In this document: positions 1 through 10,407 of the stretch, piece after piece
How positions within the stretch are numbered: the stretch's first letter is position 1
Layout of the letters: each line of letters starts with the position of its first letter
DNA from: Pseudomonas asplenii
GTDB taxonomy: Bacteria > Pseudomonadota > Gammaproteobacteria > Pseudomonadales > Pseudomonadaceae
NCBI RefSeq assembly: GCF_900105475.1
Contig: NZ_LT629777.1
Location: 2,852,001 to 2,916,000, forward strand
DNA length: 64,000 nt
Direction: 5' to 3'
The notes under the pieces: model-generated
The model's database searches: none
What the model was told of the DNA's origin: nothing
Seen by the model: the letters and a program-made list of their open reading frames with translations, nothing else
Position numbers and translations under genes: made by a program

Positions 1-883
1 TTGGATTGGCGATCAGGGTCTTGAGCTTGTCGCTCATCGGGAACTGCAGGTTCAGGCCTTTTGGTGGAATCGGCTGGGTGAACCACTTGTCGTAGATCTT
101 GTTGATCTCGCCCGACTTGTACAGGCCGACGATGGCCTCATCCACGGCTTTCTTGAAGGCCGCGTCGTCCTTGCGAACCATGCAGCCGTAGATTTCGTAG
201 GATTGCGCGGTGCCGGTCACGGCCCAGTCGGTCGGTTTCTTGGCCTTGGCCATTTCACCGGCCAGCAGCGCGTCGTCCATCATGAAGGCGACCGCACGGC
301 CGCTTTCGAGCATCTGGAAGGACTCGCCATGGTCCTTGGCGGAGATGACGTTCATGCCCATCTGCTTGTCGGCGTTCATGGCCTTGAGGATGCGCTCGGA
401 CGTGGTGCCGGCGGTGGTCACGACGTTCTTGCCCTTGAGATTGTCGAAGTCCTTGTACTCGGAGTCCTTCTTGGACAGCAGGCGGGTACCGACTTCGAAG
501 ATCCCGACCGAGAAATCGACCTGCTGGGCGCGTTCGGCGTTGTTGGTGGTCGAGCCACATTCGACGTCGACGGTGCCGTTCTGCACCAGCGGGATACGGG
601 TCTGGGAGGTGACCAGGTTGTACTTGATCTTCAGGTCGGGCAGGTTCAGGTCTTTCTTGATGCCTTCGACGATGGCCAGCTGGATATCATGGGAGTAACC
701 GACCGGTTTGCCGGATGCATCCGCGATGTAGGAAAACGGAATGGAGCTGTCGCGATGGCCGAGGGTGATGGTCCCGGACTCTTTGATCTTCTTCAGGGTG
801 CCGATCAGTTCGGCGGCGGAAACTGGAGTGCTGATCAGAGCGGCAGCGATGGCTGCGCCCAGGATGTGGGGAACGATACGCAT
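1..883 (-). CDS. aatJ: Glutamate/aspartate ABC transporter periplasmic binding protein AatJ (GltI), 3' end outside window
   Basis: Periplasmic solute-binding protein of a polar amino acid ABC importer, most likely for glutamate/aspartate. The visible 294 codons begin with a signal peptide (MRIVPHILGAA..., cleavage near PVSA-AEL, residue 23) followed by a family 3 binding domain (GTLKKIKESGTITLGHRDSS, then GYSHDIQLAIV and VECGSTTNN). The family is about 300 residues long, so only some 10 residues and the stop lie beyond base 1. The permease and ATPase genes would be expected further along on the same strand. The upstream region carries a sigma-54 promoter and two AauR-type palindromes, which fits the AauRS-controlled aatJ of P. 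putida. The start at 883 gives the only sensible signal peptide. The specificity call rests on similarity and on this promoter. Confidence 0.88.
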   Translation of the reverse strand, partial: MRIVPHILGAAIAAALISTPVSAAELIGTLKKIKESGTITLGHRDSSIPFSYIADASGKPVGYSHDIQLAIVEGIKKDLNLPDLKIKYNLVTSQTRIPLVQNGTVDVECGSTTNNAERAQQVDFSVGIFEVGTRLLSKKDSEYKDFDNLKGKNVVTTAGTTSERILKAMNADKQMGMNVISAKDHGESFQMLESGRAVAFMMDDALLAGEMAKAKKPTDWAVTGTAQSYEIYGCMVRKDDAAFKKAVDEAIVGLYKSGEINKIYDKWFTQPIPPKGLNLQFPMSDKLKTLIANP

Positions 884-998
884 CAGTGACTTTCCTCGAG
901 ATTGTTTTTCTTATGGAGCCGTTCTGTCGGCTCTCGGGTAACGCGACCCGCTCGCAGGGCCCCAGGGGCTGAGTGAGCATTCGGTAACAGGAGTAGAG

Positions 999-1014
999 AG
1001 CACGACTCGTGCCA
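999..1014 (-). promoter_or_regulatory. Sigma-54 (RpoN) promoter of aatJ
   Basis: The minus strand reads TGGCACGAGTCGTGCT, with GG and GC separated by exactly 10 bases as in the -24/-12 consensus TGGCAC-N5-TTGC. Transcription would start near 988, leaving a leader of about 105 nt before the aatJ ATG. The two AauR-type sites lie about 80-120 bp further upstream, the usual place for an enhancer-binding protein. Confidence 0.8.
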
Positions 1015-1091
1015 CACTCGGTGCGTAGGGTTTTTCTATTGATTTATAAGGGTTTTTTGTGTTTTTGCGGTGGGAGTTGAGGCAACTGGCG

Positions 1092-1105
1092 TCCGGTTCA
1101 CCGAA
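1092..1105. promoter_or_regulatory. AauR-type operator, distal/proximal copy 1
   Basis: TCCGGTTCACCGAA differs at one base from the AauR palindrome TTCGGNNNNCCGAA described for acidic amino acid genes of P. putida. It lies on the aatJ side of the perfect copy at 1123-1136, with centres 31 bp apart, i.e. about three helical turns. Confidence 0.65.
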
Positions 1106-1122
1106 TGAAAGCCGACTGGCTG

Positions 1123-1136
1123 TTCGGAAAACCGAA
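1123..1136. promoter_or_regulatory. AauR-type operator, copy 2 (perfect match)
   Basis: TTCGGAAAACCGAA matches TTCGGNNNNCCGAA at every fixed position. With the copy at 1092 it forms a tandem upstream activating sequence for the sigma-54 promoter of aatJ. That AauR, an NtrC-type regulator of the AauRS pair, binds here is inferred from the motif. Confidence 0.8.
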
Positions 1137-1227
1137 TGAGGGGATAAAGAGGAGGGTGCAGTCTTGCAGGGGGCCGACGTGCTGGCGATGGCAGTGTGTC
1201 AGACACCATGGACGGTGAATGTCAGAC

Positions 1228-1257
1228 CGCTCTCGCCAGCAAGCCGGCTCCTACAAA
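1228..1257. repeat. Single REP-type palindrome downstream of glpD
   Basis: CGCCAGCAAGCCGGCTCCTAC belongs to the same REP class (CCAGCAAGCCGGCTCC) seen again near 40.9 and 46.7 kb in this window. It sits just after the glpD stop and may protect the 3' end of the glp transcript. Confidence 0.6.
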
Positions 1258-1280
1258 GATATTGTTTGGCAGTAGGGGAC

Positions 1281-2819
1281 TCAGGCCGCTTCGGTTTTAC
1301 CGCGACTCTGCTCGGACTTGTCCAGATAGTCCTGCAGCTTCTGCTGCTGTTCAGGACTGGTGAACAGGCCCAGCTTGCTGCGCCGCCAGAGAATGTCCTG
1401 GGCGGCCATCGCCCACTCTTCGCTGCACAGGTAGTCGACTTCACGGGTGTAGAGACCGCCACCCAGGTGCTCGCCGAGGTCGACGAGGCCCTGGACGCTT
1501 TCGAGCAGGCGCCAGGTGCGGCTGCCGTAGGTACCGGCCCAGCGCTGGGCGATGTCGTTCGGTACCCAATCGAAGCGGCTGCGGATCTCCTGGGCCAAAG
1601 CCTGCGCAGTGCTCATGCTTTCGCCGCCTGGCAGGGTCGAGGTGGCGGTCCAGCTGGGACGCATCTGGGTGAAGAACGGCGCCAGTTGGGCCATCGCCGA
1701 CTCTGCCAGTTTACGGTAGGTGGTCAGCTTGCCACCGAATACCGACAGCAACGGTGCTTCTTCGGCATTGGCCGACAATGCCAGGGTGTAGTCGCGGGTC
1801 ACCGCCGACGGATTGTCTGACTCGTCGTTGCACAGCGGGCGAACGCCGGAGTAGCTGTGCAGGATGTCGCCGTGGCTCAACTGTTTCTTGAAGTGCGCAT
1901 TGACCACCTTGAGCAGGTAATCGGTTTCCGCCTCGGTGATCGTCACCTTGGCCGGATCACCTTGATATTCGCGGTCGGTGGTGCCGATCAGGGTGAAGCG
2001 ATCCAGGTATGGGATCGTGAACACGATGCGCTGGTCCTCGTTCTGCAGGATGTGCGCGTGTTCGCCTTCATACAGTCGTGGCACGACCAGGTGGCTGCCC
2101 TGGATCAGACGGATGCCGTAGGGCGAGTCGAGTTTCAGGTCATCCTTGATGAACTTGGCAACCCACGGGCCGGCCGCGTTCACCAGAGCCTTGGCCTGGA
2201 TCGAGAAGCGTGCACCATCGGCACGTTCCATCTCCAACTGCCACAAGCCCTTGGCCCGGCGGGCGCTGGTGCAACGGGTGCGGGTATGGATATGCGCCCC
2301 GTTTTCCCGGGCGGCCATGGCATTGAGCACCACCAGGCGCGCGTCGTCGACCCAGCAGTCGGAGTATTCGAAACCCCGGCCTATTTCGGCCTTGAGCGGG
2401 CTGTCGGCACCGAACTTGAGGCTACGCGAGCCGGCAAGCTTTTCGCGTTTGCCCAGATGGTCGTAGAGGAACAGACCGGCGCGAATCATCCAGGCCGGAC
2501 GCAGATGCGGGCGATGGGGCAAGACGAAACGCATCGGCTTGACGATGTGCGGAGCCTTGGCCAGCAACACCTCACGCTCGGCCAGGGCTTCGCGTACCAG
2601 GCGGAATTCGTAGTGTTCCAGGTAGCGCAGGCCACCGTGGATCAGCTTGCTGCTGGCCGAGGAGGTATGGCTGGCCAGATCGTCCTTTTCGCAAAGGAAC
2701 ACCGAAAGACCGCGACCTGCTGCGTCCGCGGCAATCCCGACTCCATTGATACCACCGCCAATCACGGCGATGTCATAGATCTCGGCAAGGGGTGGTGCAG
2801 GCAAGGTGGTGGACGTCAT
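1281..2819 (-). CDS. glpD: Aerobic glycerol-3-phosphate dehydrogenase
   Basis: Membrane-associated FAD enzyme that oxidises sn-glycerol 3-phosphate to dihydroxyacetone phosphate and passes electrons to ubiquinone. The 512-residue length is normal for GlpD. An N-terminal dinucleotide fold is evident (IAVIGGGINGVGIAADAAGRG, about residues 17-37), followed by the family signature SSKLIHGGLRYLEHYEF (about 56-72) and a C-terminal GlpO/GlpD domain. It is the last gene of the glpF-K-R-D cluster. A 232-bp gap separates it from glpR, and the gap holds a candidate GlpR operator, so glpD probably has its own promoter. No anomalies were seen. Confidence 0.97.
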   Translation of the reverse strand: MTSTTLPAPPLAEIYDIAVIGGGINGVGIAADAAGRGLSVFLCEKDDLASHTSSASSKLIHGGLRYLEHYEFRLVREALAEREVLLAKAPHIVKPMRFVLPHRPHLRPAWMIRAGLFLYDHLGKREKLAGSRSLKFGADSPLKAEIGRGFEYSDCWVDDARLVVLNAMAARENGAHIHTRTRCTSARRAKGLWQLEMERADGARFSIQAKALVNAAGPWVAKFIKDDLKLDSPYGIRLIQGSHLVVPRLYEGEHAHILQNEDQRIVFTIPYLDRFTLIGTTDREYQGDPAKVTITEAETDYLLKVVNAHFKKQLSHGDILHSYSGVRPLCNDESDNPSAVTRDYTLALSANAEEAPLLSVFGGKLTTYRKLAESAMAQLAPFFTQMRPSWTATSTLPGGESMSTAQALAQEIRSRFDWVPNDIAQRWAGTYGSRTWRLLESVQGLVDLGEHLGGGLYTREVDYLCSEEWAMAAQDILWRRSKLGLFTSPEQQQKLQDYLDKSEQSRGKTEAA

Positions 2820-2850
2820 CGGTGGCCTCGCAAGAATTTCTATATTTGAA

Positions 2851-2876
2851 TTCGAACATTTATGTTCACTTTCGAA
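2851..2876. promoter_or_regulatory. Candidate GlpR operator upstream of glpD
   Basis: Two TTCGAA elements (2851-2856 and 2871-2876) flank the perfect palindrome GAACAT-TT-ATGTTC (2854-2867). The segment GTTCACTTTCGA (2864-2875) recurs in reverse complement upstream of glpF at 6722-6733. Sharing 12 bases between two promoters of the same regulon makes this a good candidate operator for the DeoR-type repressor encoded next door. The GlpR assignment itself is inferred. Confidence 0.6.
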
Positions 2877-3000
2877 AATATTAGCGGATAAGCGCGCCCA
2901 CAGCCACCCGCTCTTGATTGAAAAAATTCATCAAGACTGGCTGAAAGGAAAATTATCGAACATTGGAGCGGTGCGAGGTGCCTTTGGGGTCTGCCTGCAG

Positions 3001-3027
3001 GGCGGCCGGCCGCTCCTACAGGCCGCC
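3001..3027. repeat. GC-rich inverted repeat after glpR
   Basis: GGCGGCC (3001-3007) pairs with GGCCGCC (3021-3027), just downstream of the glpR stop. It has the 'GCTCCTACAG' tail common to Pseudomonas REPs but no T-run, so it could stabilise or attenuate the transcript rather than act as a standard terminator. Confidence 0.45.
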
Positions 3028-3051
3028 GCCACAAGGCCCCGAAGTGTCGGC

Positions 3052-3807
3052 TCAGACCACTTCGAGGCGGATCTTGTGCTGGTTGAGCAGTTGCGCCAGG
3101 GCGGGCACCGGCGCCTGGTCGGTCACCAGGCAGTCGATCAGGGTGATCGGCCCCAGGCGTACCATGGCGTTGCGCCCGAACTTGCTTGAATCGGCAGCGA
3201 GGATCACCTGGCGGGCATTGGCGATGATCGCCTGGGAAACCCGCACTTCCTGATAATCGAAATCCAGCAGGCTGCCGTCTTCGTCGATGCCGCTGATGCC
3301 CACCAGGGCGAAGTCGACCTTGAACTGATTGATGAAGTCGACACTCGCCTGGCCCACCACGCCGCCGTCGCGGCGGACATTGCCGCCGGCCAGTTGCACT
3401 TCGAAATCGTCCTTGGCGCTGAGGATCGAGGCCACGTGCAGATTGTTGGTGATGATTTTCAGATGGTTGTGATTGAGCAGGGCGCGGGCGATCGATTCGG
3501 TGGTGGTGCCGATATTGATGAACAGCGAGGCGTGATCGGGGATCTGCTGGGCGATGGATTCGGCGATACGCTGCTTTTCGTCGCGCATCTGGTCGGCACG
3601 CATGGCGTAGGCAGTGTTTTCCACGCTGGAGTCATAGGCCGCGCCGCCATGGTAGCGTCGCAGCAGATTGGAGTCCGCCAACTGGTTGATATCGCGGCGG
3701 ATGGTTTGCGGTGTCACGACGAATAACTGGGCCATTTCCTCGATGCTGACATAGCCGCGTTCGCGGACCAGTTCGAGGATTTGCTGCTGGCGGGGAGGCA
3801 GATTCAT
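3052..3807 (-). CDS. glpR: Glycerol-3-phosphate regulon repressor (DeoR family)
   Basis: Transcriptional repressor of the glycerol genes, with glycerol-3-phosphate as the expected inducer. The 251-residue protein has an N-terminal DeoR winged helix ([37 protein letters not shown], with [10 protein letters not shown] as the recognition helix) and a C-terminal sugar-phosphate-binding fold ([14 protein letters not shown] and [17 protein letters not shown]). The start at 3807 (MNLPPRQQ) is preferred because AAAGGA lies 6-7 nt upstream. An in-frame ATG at 3843 lacks such a site. The gene lies between glpK and glpD on the same strand and is separated from glpK by a REP pair. Confidence 0.93.
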   Translation of the reverse strand: MNLPPRQQQILELVRERGYVSIEEMAQLFVVTPQTIRRDINQLADSNLLRRYHGGAAYDSSVENTAYAMRADQMRDEKQRIAESIAQQIPDHASLFINIGTTTESIARALLNHNHLKIITNNLHVASILSAKDDFEVQLAGGNVRRDGGVVGQASVDFINQFKVDFALVGISGIDEDGSLLDFDYQEVRVSQAIIANARQVILAADSSKFGRNAMVRLGPITLIDCLVTDQAPVPALAQLLNQHKIRLEVV

Positions 3808-3973
3808 GGGGCGTCCTTTGGGCTGCCGTACAAATTCCACCATGATGCCGCAGGAACAACCTGTCTGCCACTTGCAGGACCGCTGAAACGATTCTCAGGT
3901 CGTAAACCGGGCCGGTGCCGGTCGCTTGAGGTGAGTGACTGGAGACGGTTCGGCTGGGTGGGGCAGGCTTGAG

Positions 3974-4077
3974 GGCCCCTTCGCGGGCAAGCCCTGCTCC
4001 TACAGGATGTGTGTCGTACGCAAGGTTGATGTACGACACCGGCTCTGTAGGAGCAGGGCTTGCCCGCGAATAGGGCC
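3974..4077. repeat. Inverted REP pair (REPIN-like) between glpK and glpR
   Basis: Left arm TTCGCGGGCAAGCCCTGCTCC (3980-4000) and right arm GGAGCAGGGCTTGCCCGCGAA (4050-4070) are near-perfect inverted copies of the common fluorescent-Pseudomonas REP. Between them TGTCGTAC and GTACGACA form an inner inverted repeat. The whole unit could fold into one long hairpin in the glpK-glpR transcript and reduce read-through or protect upstream RNA. Confidence 0.85.
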
Positions 4078-4102
4078 CCAAGCCCTGCTCAAGCGCCGCT
4101 TA

Positions 4103-5656
<1,554 letters not shown>

Positions 5657-5699
5657 TCAGGAGAGGTGTGCCCCGCCGGGCCTTGCGTGTTGCAGTGAC

Positions 5700-6548
5700 T
5701 CAGGAAGCCTGGACCTTCTTGGCAGCGGCCTTGGGTTCTTCCTCTACGACGGTGGCGCTGGGCAGATGGCGGGCAATCATCCCGCGATACAGCGCGGCGC
5801 CGAGGCTGGCACCGAGGATCGGTGCAAAAATCGGAACCAGGAAGTACGGAATGTCGCGTCCGCCGGTAAAGGCAACTTCACCCCAGCCAGCGAAGAAAGT
5901 CATCAGCTTGGGACCGAAATCCCGTGCCGGATTCATCGCGAAGCCGGTCAGCGGGCCCATCGCGCTACCGATGACGGCGATCAGCAGGCCAATCAGCAGC
6001 GGCGCCAGCGGGCCGTTGGGCAGGCCATTGTTGTCGTCGGTCAGGGACATGATCACGCCCATCAGAATCGCGGTGATCACCACTTCGACCAGGAACGCCT
6101 GGGCGGTAGTCAGTGCAGCATTCGGGTAGGTAGAGAACACCGAGGCCAGTTCCAGACTGGCCTGTGAACCGCGTACCATGTGGTGCGCCTGTTCGAAATC
6201 GAAGAAAAGATTGCTGTAGAGCGTGTAAACCAACGCGGCGGCGCAGAAGGCACCGGCGACCTGGGCGAGAATGTAGAACGGCAGTTTGCGTTTTTCGAAG
6301 TCGGCGAACAGGCACAAGGCAATGCTGACGGCTGGATTGAGGTGGGCGCCGGAGACGCCGGCGGTCACGTAGATCGCCATGCTCACACCCATGCCCCAGA
6401 TGATGCTGATTTCCCACAGACCAAAACTGGCGCCCGCGACCTTGAGCGCGGCAACGCAGCCCGTACCGAAGAAAATCAGTAGCGCGGTGCCGAGAAACTC
6501 GGCGATGCATTGTCCCGAGAGCGATGGTTGTTTCAGAGCGGTAGTCAT
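5700..6548 (-). CDS. glpF: Glycerol uptake facilitator (aquaglyceroporin)
   Basis: Inner-membrane MIP channel for glycerol. Both pore motifs are visible: SGAHLNPAVS in the first half and GFAMNPARDFGPKL in the second (the aspartate after NPAR is typical of glycerol channels). About six hydrophobic helices surround them. I place the start at 6548 (MTTALKQPSLSG, 282 residues) because GAGGTG lies just upstream. Longer in-frame extensions are polar, low in family likeness and exceed the usual 280 residues. It is the first gene of the glpF-K-R-D series, and a shared 12-bp operator motif lies about 175 bp upstream. Confidence 0.95.
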   Translation of the reverse strand: MTTALKQPSLSGQCIAEFLGTALLIFFGTGCVAALKVAGASFGLWEISIIWGMGVSMAIYVTAGVSGAHLNPAVSIALCLFADFEKRKLPFYILAQVAGAFCAAALVYTLYSNLFFDFEQAHHMVRGSQASLELASVFSTYPNAALTTAQAFLVEVVITAILMGVIMSLTDDNNGLPNGPLAPLLIGLLIAVIGSAMGPLTGFAMNPARDFGPKLMTFFAGWGEVAFTGGRDIPYFLVPIFAPILGASLGAALYRGMIARHLPSATVVEEEPKAAAKKVQAS

Positions 6549-6721
6549 TGGACACCTCGATTTTTGTTGTTGTGTGACGCCAGACCCGATGGTTGGCGTG
6601 GCCTTGCATCGACTGTCGGGGATCCCCATCCCTGAAGTCGATTTACCGCTGGGTGTTGCTGGAGTAGGACTATGATCTTCAGATTCGAAAAAATATAGAC
6701 AAGAAACACTGCTGTCAAAGG

Positions 6722-6733
6722 TCGAAAGTGAAC
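6722..6733. promoter_or_regulatory. Candidate GlpR operator upstream of glpF
   Basis: TCGAAAGTGAAC is the exact reverse complement of the 12-base element upstream of glpD (2864-2875). Another TTCGAA-containing AT-rich stretch lies at 6684-6692. The 371-bp space between glpF and ybaK (6549-6919) otherwise shows no gene; it must hold the glpF and ybaK promoters. Confidence 0.55.
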
Positions 6734-6919
6734 TGTCATCCACATTCTGAGTATTGATTGAGTGAATGGCGGGGGTTTGTCTGTGGGATCTGTGCCTTCC
6801 AGACGTTTTCGTTAACGTGTTTCCGGCCTTGACGTATACGCTTTCTTGTCGGTCCTAGAGCCTTTTTCCCTGTGATGACCTAGAATTCGCGCATACCTTC
6901 CCGCCTGCCAGGAGTGACC

Positions 6920-7390
6920 ATGACGCCTGCTTTGGATCTGCTGAAAAAAGTTCGTGCCGAACATCGTGTACACAGTTACGAACATGATCCGAAAGCGGCT
7001 TCCTATGGCCTGGAGGCCGCGGAAAAATTGGGGCTCGCGCCGGCGCAGGTGTTCAAGACATTGTTGGCGAGCAGTGAAAAGGCCGAGTTGCTGGTTGCAG
7101 TGGTACCGGTCGTCGGAAGTTTGGATCTCAAGGCCCTGGCCCACGCCGCCGGAGTGAAGAAAGTCGAAATGGCCGATCCGGCCGCCGCGCAGCGGGCGAC
7201 TGGCTATCTGCTGGGGGGCATCAGTCCACTGGGGCAGAAGAAGCGCCTGCGCACGTTTATCGACCAGAGTGCCCAACCCTTCGCGACGATTTTTGTCAGC
7301 GCCGGGCGCCGTGGTCTGGAGGTGGAACTGGCCCCGGCGGTACTGGCCGAGCATACCCAGGCGACGTTCGCGGACATCGGCCGGGCCTGA
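6920..7390 (+). CDS. ybaK: Cys-tRNA(Pro)/Cys-tRNA(Cys) deacylase YbaK
   Basis: Free-standing trans-editing domain that hydrolyses cysteine mischarged on tRNA(Pro). The 156-residue protein carries the YbaK/EbsC fold. Typical stretches are [13 protein letters not shown] (with the conserved lysine), [26 protein letters not shown] and a [17 protein letters not shown] segment, the GXXXP-type loop of the family. ATG 6920 is preferred over the in-frame GTG at 6914 because GGAG ends 6 nt before it. It is monocistronic-looking between the divergent glp operon and the phzF-like gene. Confidence 0.92.
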   Translation: MTPALDLLKKVRAEHRVHSYEHDPKAASYGLEAAEKLGLAPAQVFKTLLASSEKAELLVAVVPVVGSLDLKALAHAAGVKKVEMADPAAAQRATGYLLGGISPLGQKKRLRTFIDQSAQPFATIFVSAGRRGLEVELAPAVLAEHTQATFADIGRA

Positions 7391-7486
7391 GTGGTCTGTA
7401 TGGTGCAAATTCAGCGGTTCTGTCACTGGGAGTCCACACGTCGGCGCGAGCACACTGGCTGACTTGGACTAAGGAGAGAGGACGTC

Positions 7487-8269
7487 ATGCAGCTTGAATT
7501 TCACCAGGTCGATGCTTTCAGCGAGCGACCTTTCAGCGGTAATCCGGCGATGGTGTACCGGCTCGACGCCTGGCTGGCCGATGAGCAGATGCAGCAGATC
7601 GCCGCCGAGCACAATCTGGCGGAAACCGCGTTTCTGGTCCGCGAGGGCGCTGGCTGGCATATCCGTTGGTTCACCCCCATCACCGAAGTTGCGCTCTGCG
7701 GTCATGCCACCTTGGCCAGTGCTTTCGTGTTGTTCGAGGTGTATGGCGAGCAGGTGGACACGATCGATTTCGTCTGCAAGTCCGGTGCGTTGAGCGTCAG
7801 CCGGGAGGCTGATCGGTTGTGGCTGGACTTTCCGGCGCGCGTGCCGAGCGAGATGGACGTGACGCTGGAAGTCGAGCGTGCGCTGGGCACGCGGGTGCTC
7901 GAGGTGCGCGGGGCCAACGAACTGTTCGTGGTGTTGGCATCGGAACAGGCGGTACGCGCCTGCACGCCCGATTGGGCGGCTGTGGCGAAGTTGCCCTGGC
8001 CGGGGGTGATTGTCACTGCACCGGGTGAGCGGCATGATTTTGTTTCACGCTATTTTGCCCCGGCTATCGGCATCAACGAGGACCCGGTGACCGGCTCGAC
8101 CCATTGCGCACTGATTCCCTACTGGGCGCAGCGCCTGGGGAAAACCGGGTTGACCGCTTATCAGTGTTCATCGCGGGGCGGGGAGTTGTTCTGCCGGCTG
8201 GAAGGCGACCGGGTGAAGATCGGTGGCCAGGCAACCCTGGTGGCCAGCGGGCGGCTGTTGTTGGATTGA
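7487..8269 (+). CDS. PhzF-family isomerase/epimerase-like protein
   Basis: Member of the PhzF superfamily (diaminopimelate-epimerase fold), 260 residues. The name comes from phenazine PhzF, but most members, including this one, are outside any phenazine cluster and have unknown substrates. Visible family signatures are FHQVDAFSERPFSGNPAMVY at the N-terminus, the AEHNLAETAFL segment that carries the conserved catalytic glutamate, WFTPITEVALCGHATLASA, and C-terminal EDPVTGSTHCAL. A purine-rich AAGGAGAG lies just ahead of the ATG. It is convergent with the following ABC ATPase gene. Confidence 0.9.
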   Translation: MQLEFHQVDAFSERPFSGNPAMVYRLDAWLADEQMQQIAAEHNLAETAFLVREGAGWHIRWFTPITEVALCGHATLASAFVLFEVYGEQVDTIDFVCKSGALSVSREADRLWLDFPARVPSEMDVTLEVERALGTRVLEVRGANELFVVLASEQAVRACTPDWAAVAKLPWPGVIVTAPGERHDFVSRYFAPAIGINEDPVTGSTHCALIPYWAQRLGKTGLTAYQCSSRGGELFCRLEGDRVKIGGQATLVASGRLLLD

Positions 8270-8341
8270 GCCGATAGCCTGGCGTTGTGCCTGCAGGGGC
8301 TTTTCGCAACCCGATGGTGTCGCGAAGAGCCCTGATCTGGC

Positions 8342-9385
8342 CTACGCCTGGAACAACACCAGGTGCTCGGCTGCCACGCGAATTCCGACTTCCTCACCTG
8401 GCTGGTGATCGGCATGGCTGGGGAAGATCGACTCCAACGGGCTGCCACTGGGCAATTGCAGGCGATAAAGCGTTGCGGCACCGAGGAAGGTCTTGCTGGT
8501 GACCCGCGCCCTCAGCGGACTGTCCGGTGCGGGGACGATATCGTCCGGGCGCAGCAGTACATCGACCGAACTGCCCTTCGCCCAGGCATAGGCACGATTG
8601 CCACGCAGCACACCCAGCTCGGTCTGTACCGATTCGGGCGTGCTCAATTGACCACGAATGAAATAGCCCTGGCCGATGAAGCTGGCGACAAACGGCGTCG
8701 CCGGTTCGTGATAGAGGTTGTAAGGCGTGTCCCACTGCTCCAGCCGGCCCTCCCTGAAGACGCCGACATGATCGCTGACCGCGAAGGCTTCTTCCTGATC
8801 ATGGGTGACCAGAATCGCGCTGGTGCCACGCAGCTTGAGAATGTCACGGACCTCATGGCTGAGCTTGCGCCGCAATTCGCCGTCGAGATTGGAGAAGGGT
8901 TCGTCGAGCAGCAGCAATTGCGGCTCCGGCGCCAGGGCCCGAGCCAGGGCCACGCGTTGCTGCTGACCACCGGACAGTTCATGGGGATAACGCTGGCCGA
9001 GGCCCTTGAGGTTCACCAGTTCCAGCAATTCGTCGGTGATACGCCCCTGTTGCGGGTGCTGGCGAATGCCGAAGGCGATGTTCTGCGTGACGCTCAGGTG
9101 GGGAAACAGTGCGTAGTCCTGGAACACCATGCCGATCCGACGTTTCTCCGGGGCCAGAGTGAACCCGGCCCTGGAGATGATTTCGCCGGCCAGTTGGATC
9201 TCGCCCTCATGGACCGGCTCGAACCCGGCGATGGCCCGCAGGGTGGTGGTCTTGCCGCAACCCGACGGCCCCAGCAGGCAACCGATATCACCGGCATTGA
9301 GGTGCAGGTTGAGATTGCGCACCACCCGTTGGTCCTGATAACCGCAAGCCAGGTCGTGCAGGTTCAGCAGGAGCGAATGGCTCAT
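8342..9385 (-). CDS. Orphan ABC transporter ATP-binding protein with TOBE domain (PotA/FbpC type)
   Basis: ATPase subunit of an importer of the spermidine/putrescine-iron class, 347 residues. It has Walker [10 protein letters not shown] (about residue 40), the Q-loop in [13 protein letters not shown], signature LSGGQQQR, Walker [13 protein letters not shown], the switch His in VTHDQEEA, and a C-terminal OB-like TOBE region (LLRPDDIVP). The ATG at 9385 overlaps the argF stop by 4 bp (ATGA), so it is translated from the argF transcript. An upstream in-frame extension would run inside argF and has no family support. No permease or binding-protein gene lies nearby, so its partners are unknown. 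Confidence 0.9.
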   Translation of the reverse strand: MSHSLLLNLHDLACGYQDQRVVRNLNLHLNAGDIGCLLGPSGCGKTTTLRAIAGFEPVHEGEIQLAGEIISRAGFTLAPEKRRIGMVFQDYALFPHLSVTQNIAFGIRQHPQQGRITDELLELVNLKGLGQRYPHELSGGQQQRVALARALAPEPQLLLLDEPFSNLDGELRRKLSHEVRDILKLRGTSAILVTHDQEEAFAVSDHVGVFREGRLEQWDTPYNLYHEPATPFVASFIGQGYFIRGQLSTPESVQTELGVLRGNRAYAWAKGSSVDVLLRPDDIVPAPDSPLRARVTSKTFLGAATLYRLQLPSGSPLESIFPSHADHQPGEEVGIRVAAEHLVLFQA

Positions 9386-10305
9386 GCCGGGCGGTACGCC
9401 GGCTTCACCAGGAACTCCAGCAGGGCCTTTTGCGCATGCAGGCGGTTCTCGGCCTGGTCCCAGGCGACCGAGCGCTTGTCGTCGAGCAGGTCGAGGCTGA
9501 TTTCCTCGCCACGGTGGGCGGGCAGGCAATGCATGAACACGACGTCCGGAGCGGCCAGGTCGAGCAGTTCACGGGTGACCTGCAGGGGCGCGAACAGCTC
9601 CAGGCGCTTGGCGGTTTCCTCTTCCTGGCCCATGGAGGTCCAGACATCGGTACTCACCAGGTGGGCGCCGCGTACCGCTTCCCGTGGGTCTCGGACCAGG
9701 CGTACCCGCTCGCCCGCCTGGGCCAGCAGCGCCGGGCTAGGGTCGTAGCCTTCCGGGCAACTGACGCGCAGTTGGAAGTCGAACTGGATGGCTGCCTCGA
9801 TATAGCTGTTGCACATGTTGTTGCCGTCGCCGATCCAGGTCACGGTCTTGCCCTGGATCGAACCGCGATGTTCGAGGAACGTCTGCATGTCCGCGAGCAA
9901 CTGGCACGGGTGCAGTTCATCGGACAGGCCGTTGATCACCGGTACCCGGGAGTTGGCGGCAAACTCGGTCAGGGTGCTGTGTTTGAACGTACGCAGCATG
10001 ACCACGTCGAGCATGCTCGACAGGACGATGGCGCTATCACCGATCGGCTCGCCACGGCCCAGTTGGGTATCGCGCGGCGACAGGAAAATCGCCTGGCCGC
10101 CCAGCTGGATCATGCCGGCTTCGAACGACACGCGGGTGCGCGTGGAGGATTTCTCGAAGATCATGCCGAGAATCCGGCCCTTGAGTGGCTCGAACAGCAC
10201 GCTTCGGTCACGCAGGTTCTTCAGCTCGATGCCTCGACGAATCAGCCCGGTCAGTTCTGCGGGCGTGCAATCCATCAGGGAGAGAAAGTTCCTTGCGCTC
10301 ATCAT
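9382..10305 (-). CDS. argF: Anabolic ornithine carbamoyltransferase
   Basis: Cytoplasmic enzyme of arginine biosynthesis joining ornithine and carbamoyl phosphate to give citrulline. The 307 residues include the carbamoyl-phosphate loop [13 protein letters not shown], the [11 protein letters not shown] motif and the ornithine loop [12 protein letters not shown]. Two adjacent ATGs (10305 and 10302) are possible; AAGGT spaced 6 nt favours the first. The downstream ABC ATPase overlaps by 4 bp. A tandem ArgR-type operator lies over the presumed promoter at 10408-10449, so arginine repression is likely. Confidence 0.96.
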   Translation of the reverse strand: MMSARNFLSLMDCTPAELTGLIRRGIELKNLRDRSVLFEPLKGRILGMIFEKSSTRTRVSFEAGMIQLGGQAIFLSPRDTQLGRGEPIGDSAIVLSSMLDVVMLRTFKHSTLTEFAANSRVPVINGLSDELHPCQLLADMQTFLEHRGSIQGKTVTWIGDGNNMCNSYIEAAIQFDFQLRVSCPEGYDPSPALLAQAGERVRLVRDPREAVRGAHLVSTDVWTSMGQEEETAKRLELFAPLQVTRELLDLAAPDVVFMHCLPAHRGEEISLDLLDDKRSVAWDQAENRLHAQKALLEFLVKPAYRPA

Positions 10306-10407
10306 TGACTACCTTTTTGCAACAGACCGCAGATGCTCAAAACCGGGTTTTTCGGAAAAACGGGTGAGACCTGCGGCGTAAGCCGCACGGGGCGACGAAA
10401 TAGGGGG

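Noticed and set aside
203..889. Plus-strand open frame over aatJ
   Set aside because: It is the antisense of a clear binding-protein gene; GC-rich genomes often leave such long shadows.
1857..2849. 330-codon plus-strand frame antisense to glpD
   Set aside because: No family resemblance; it mirrors the glpD coding frame.
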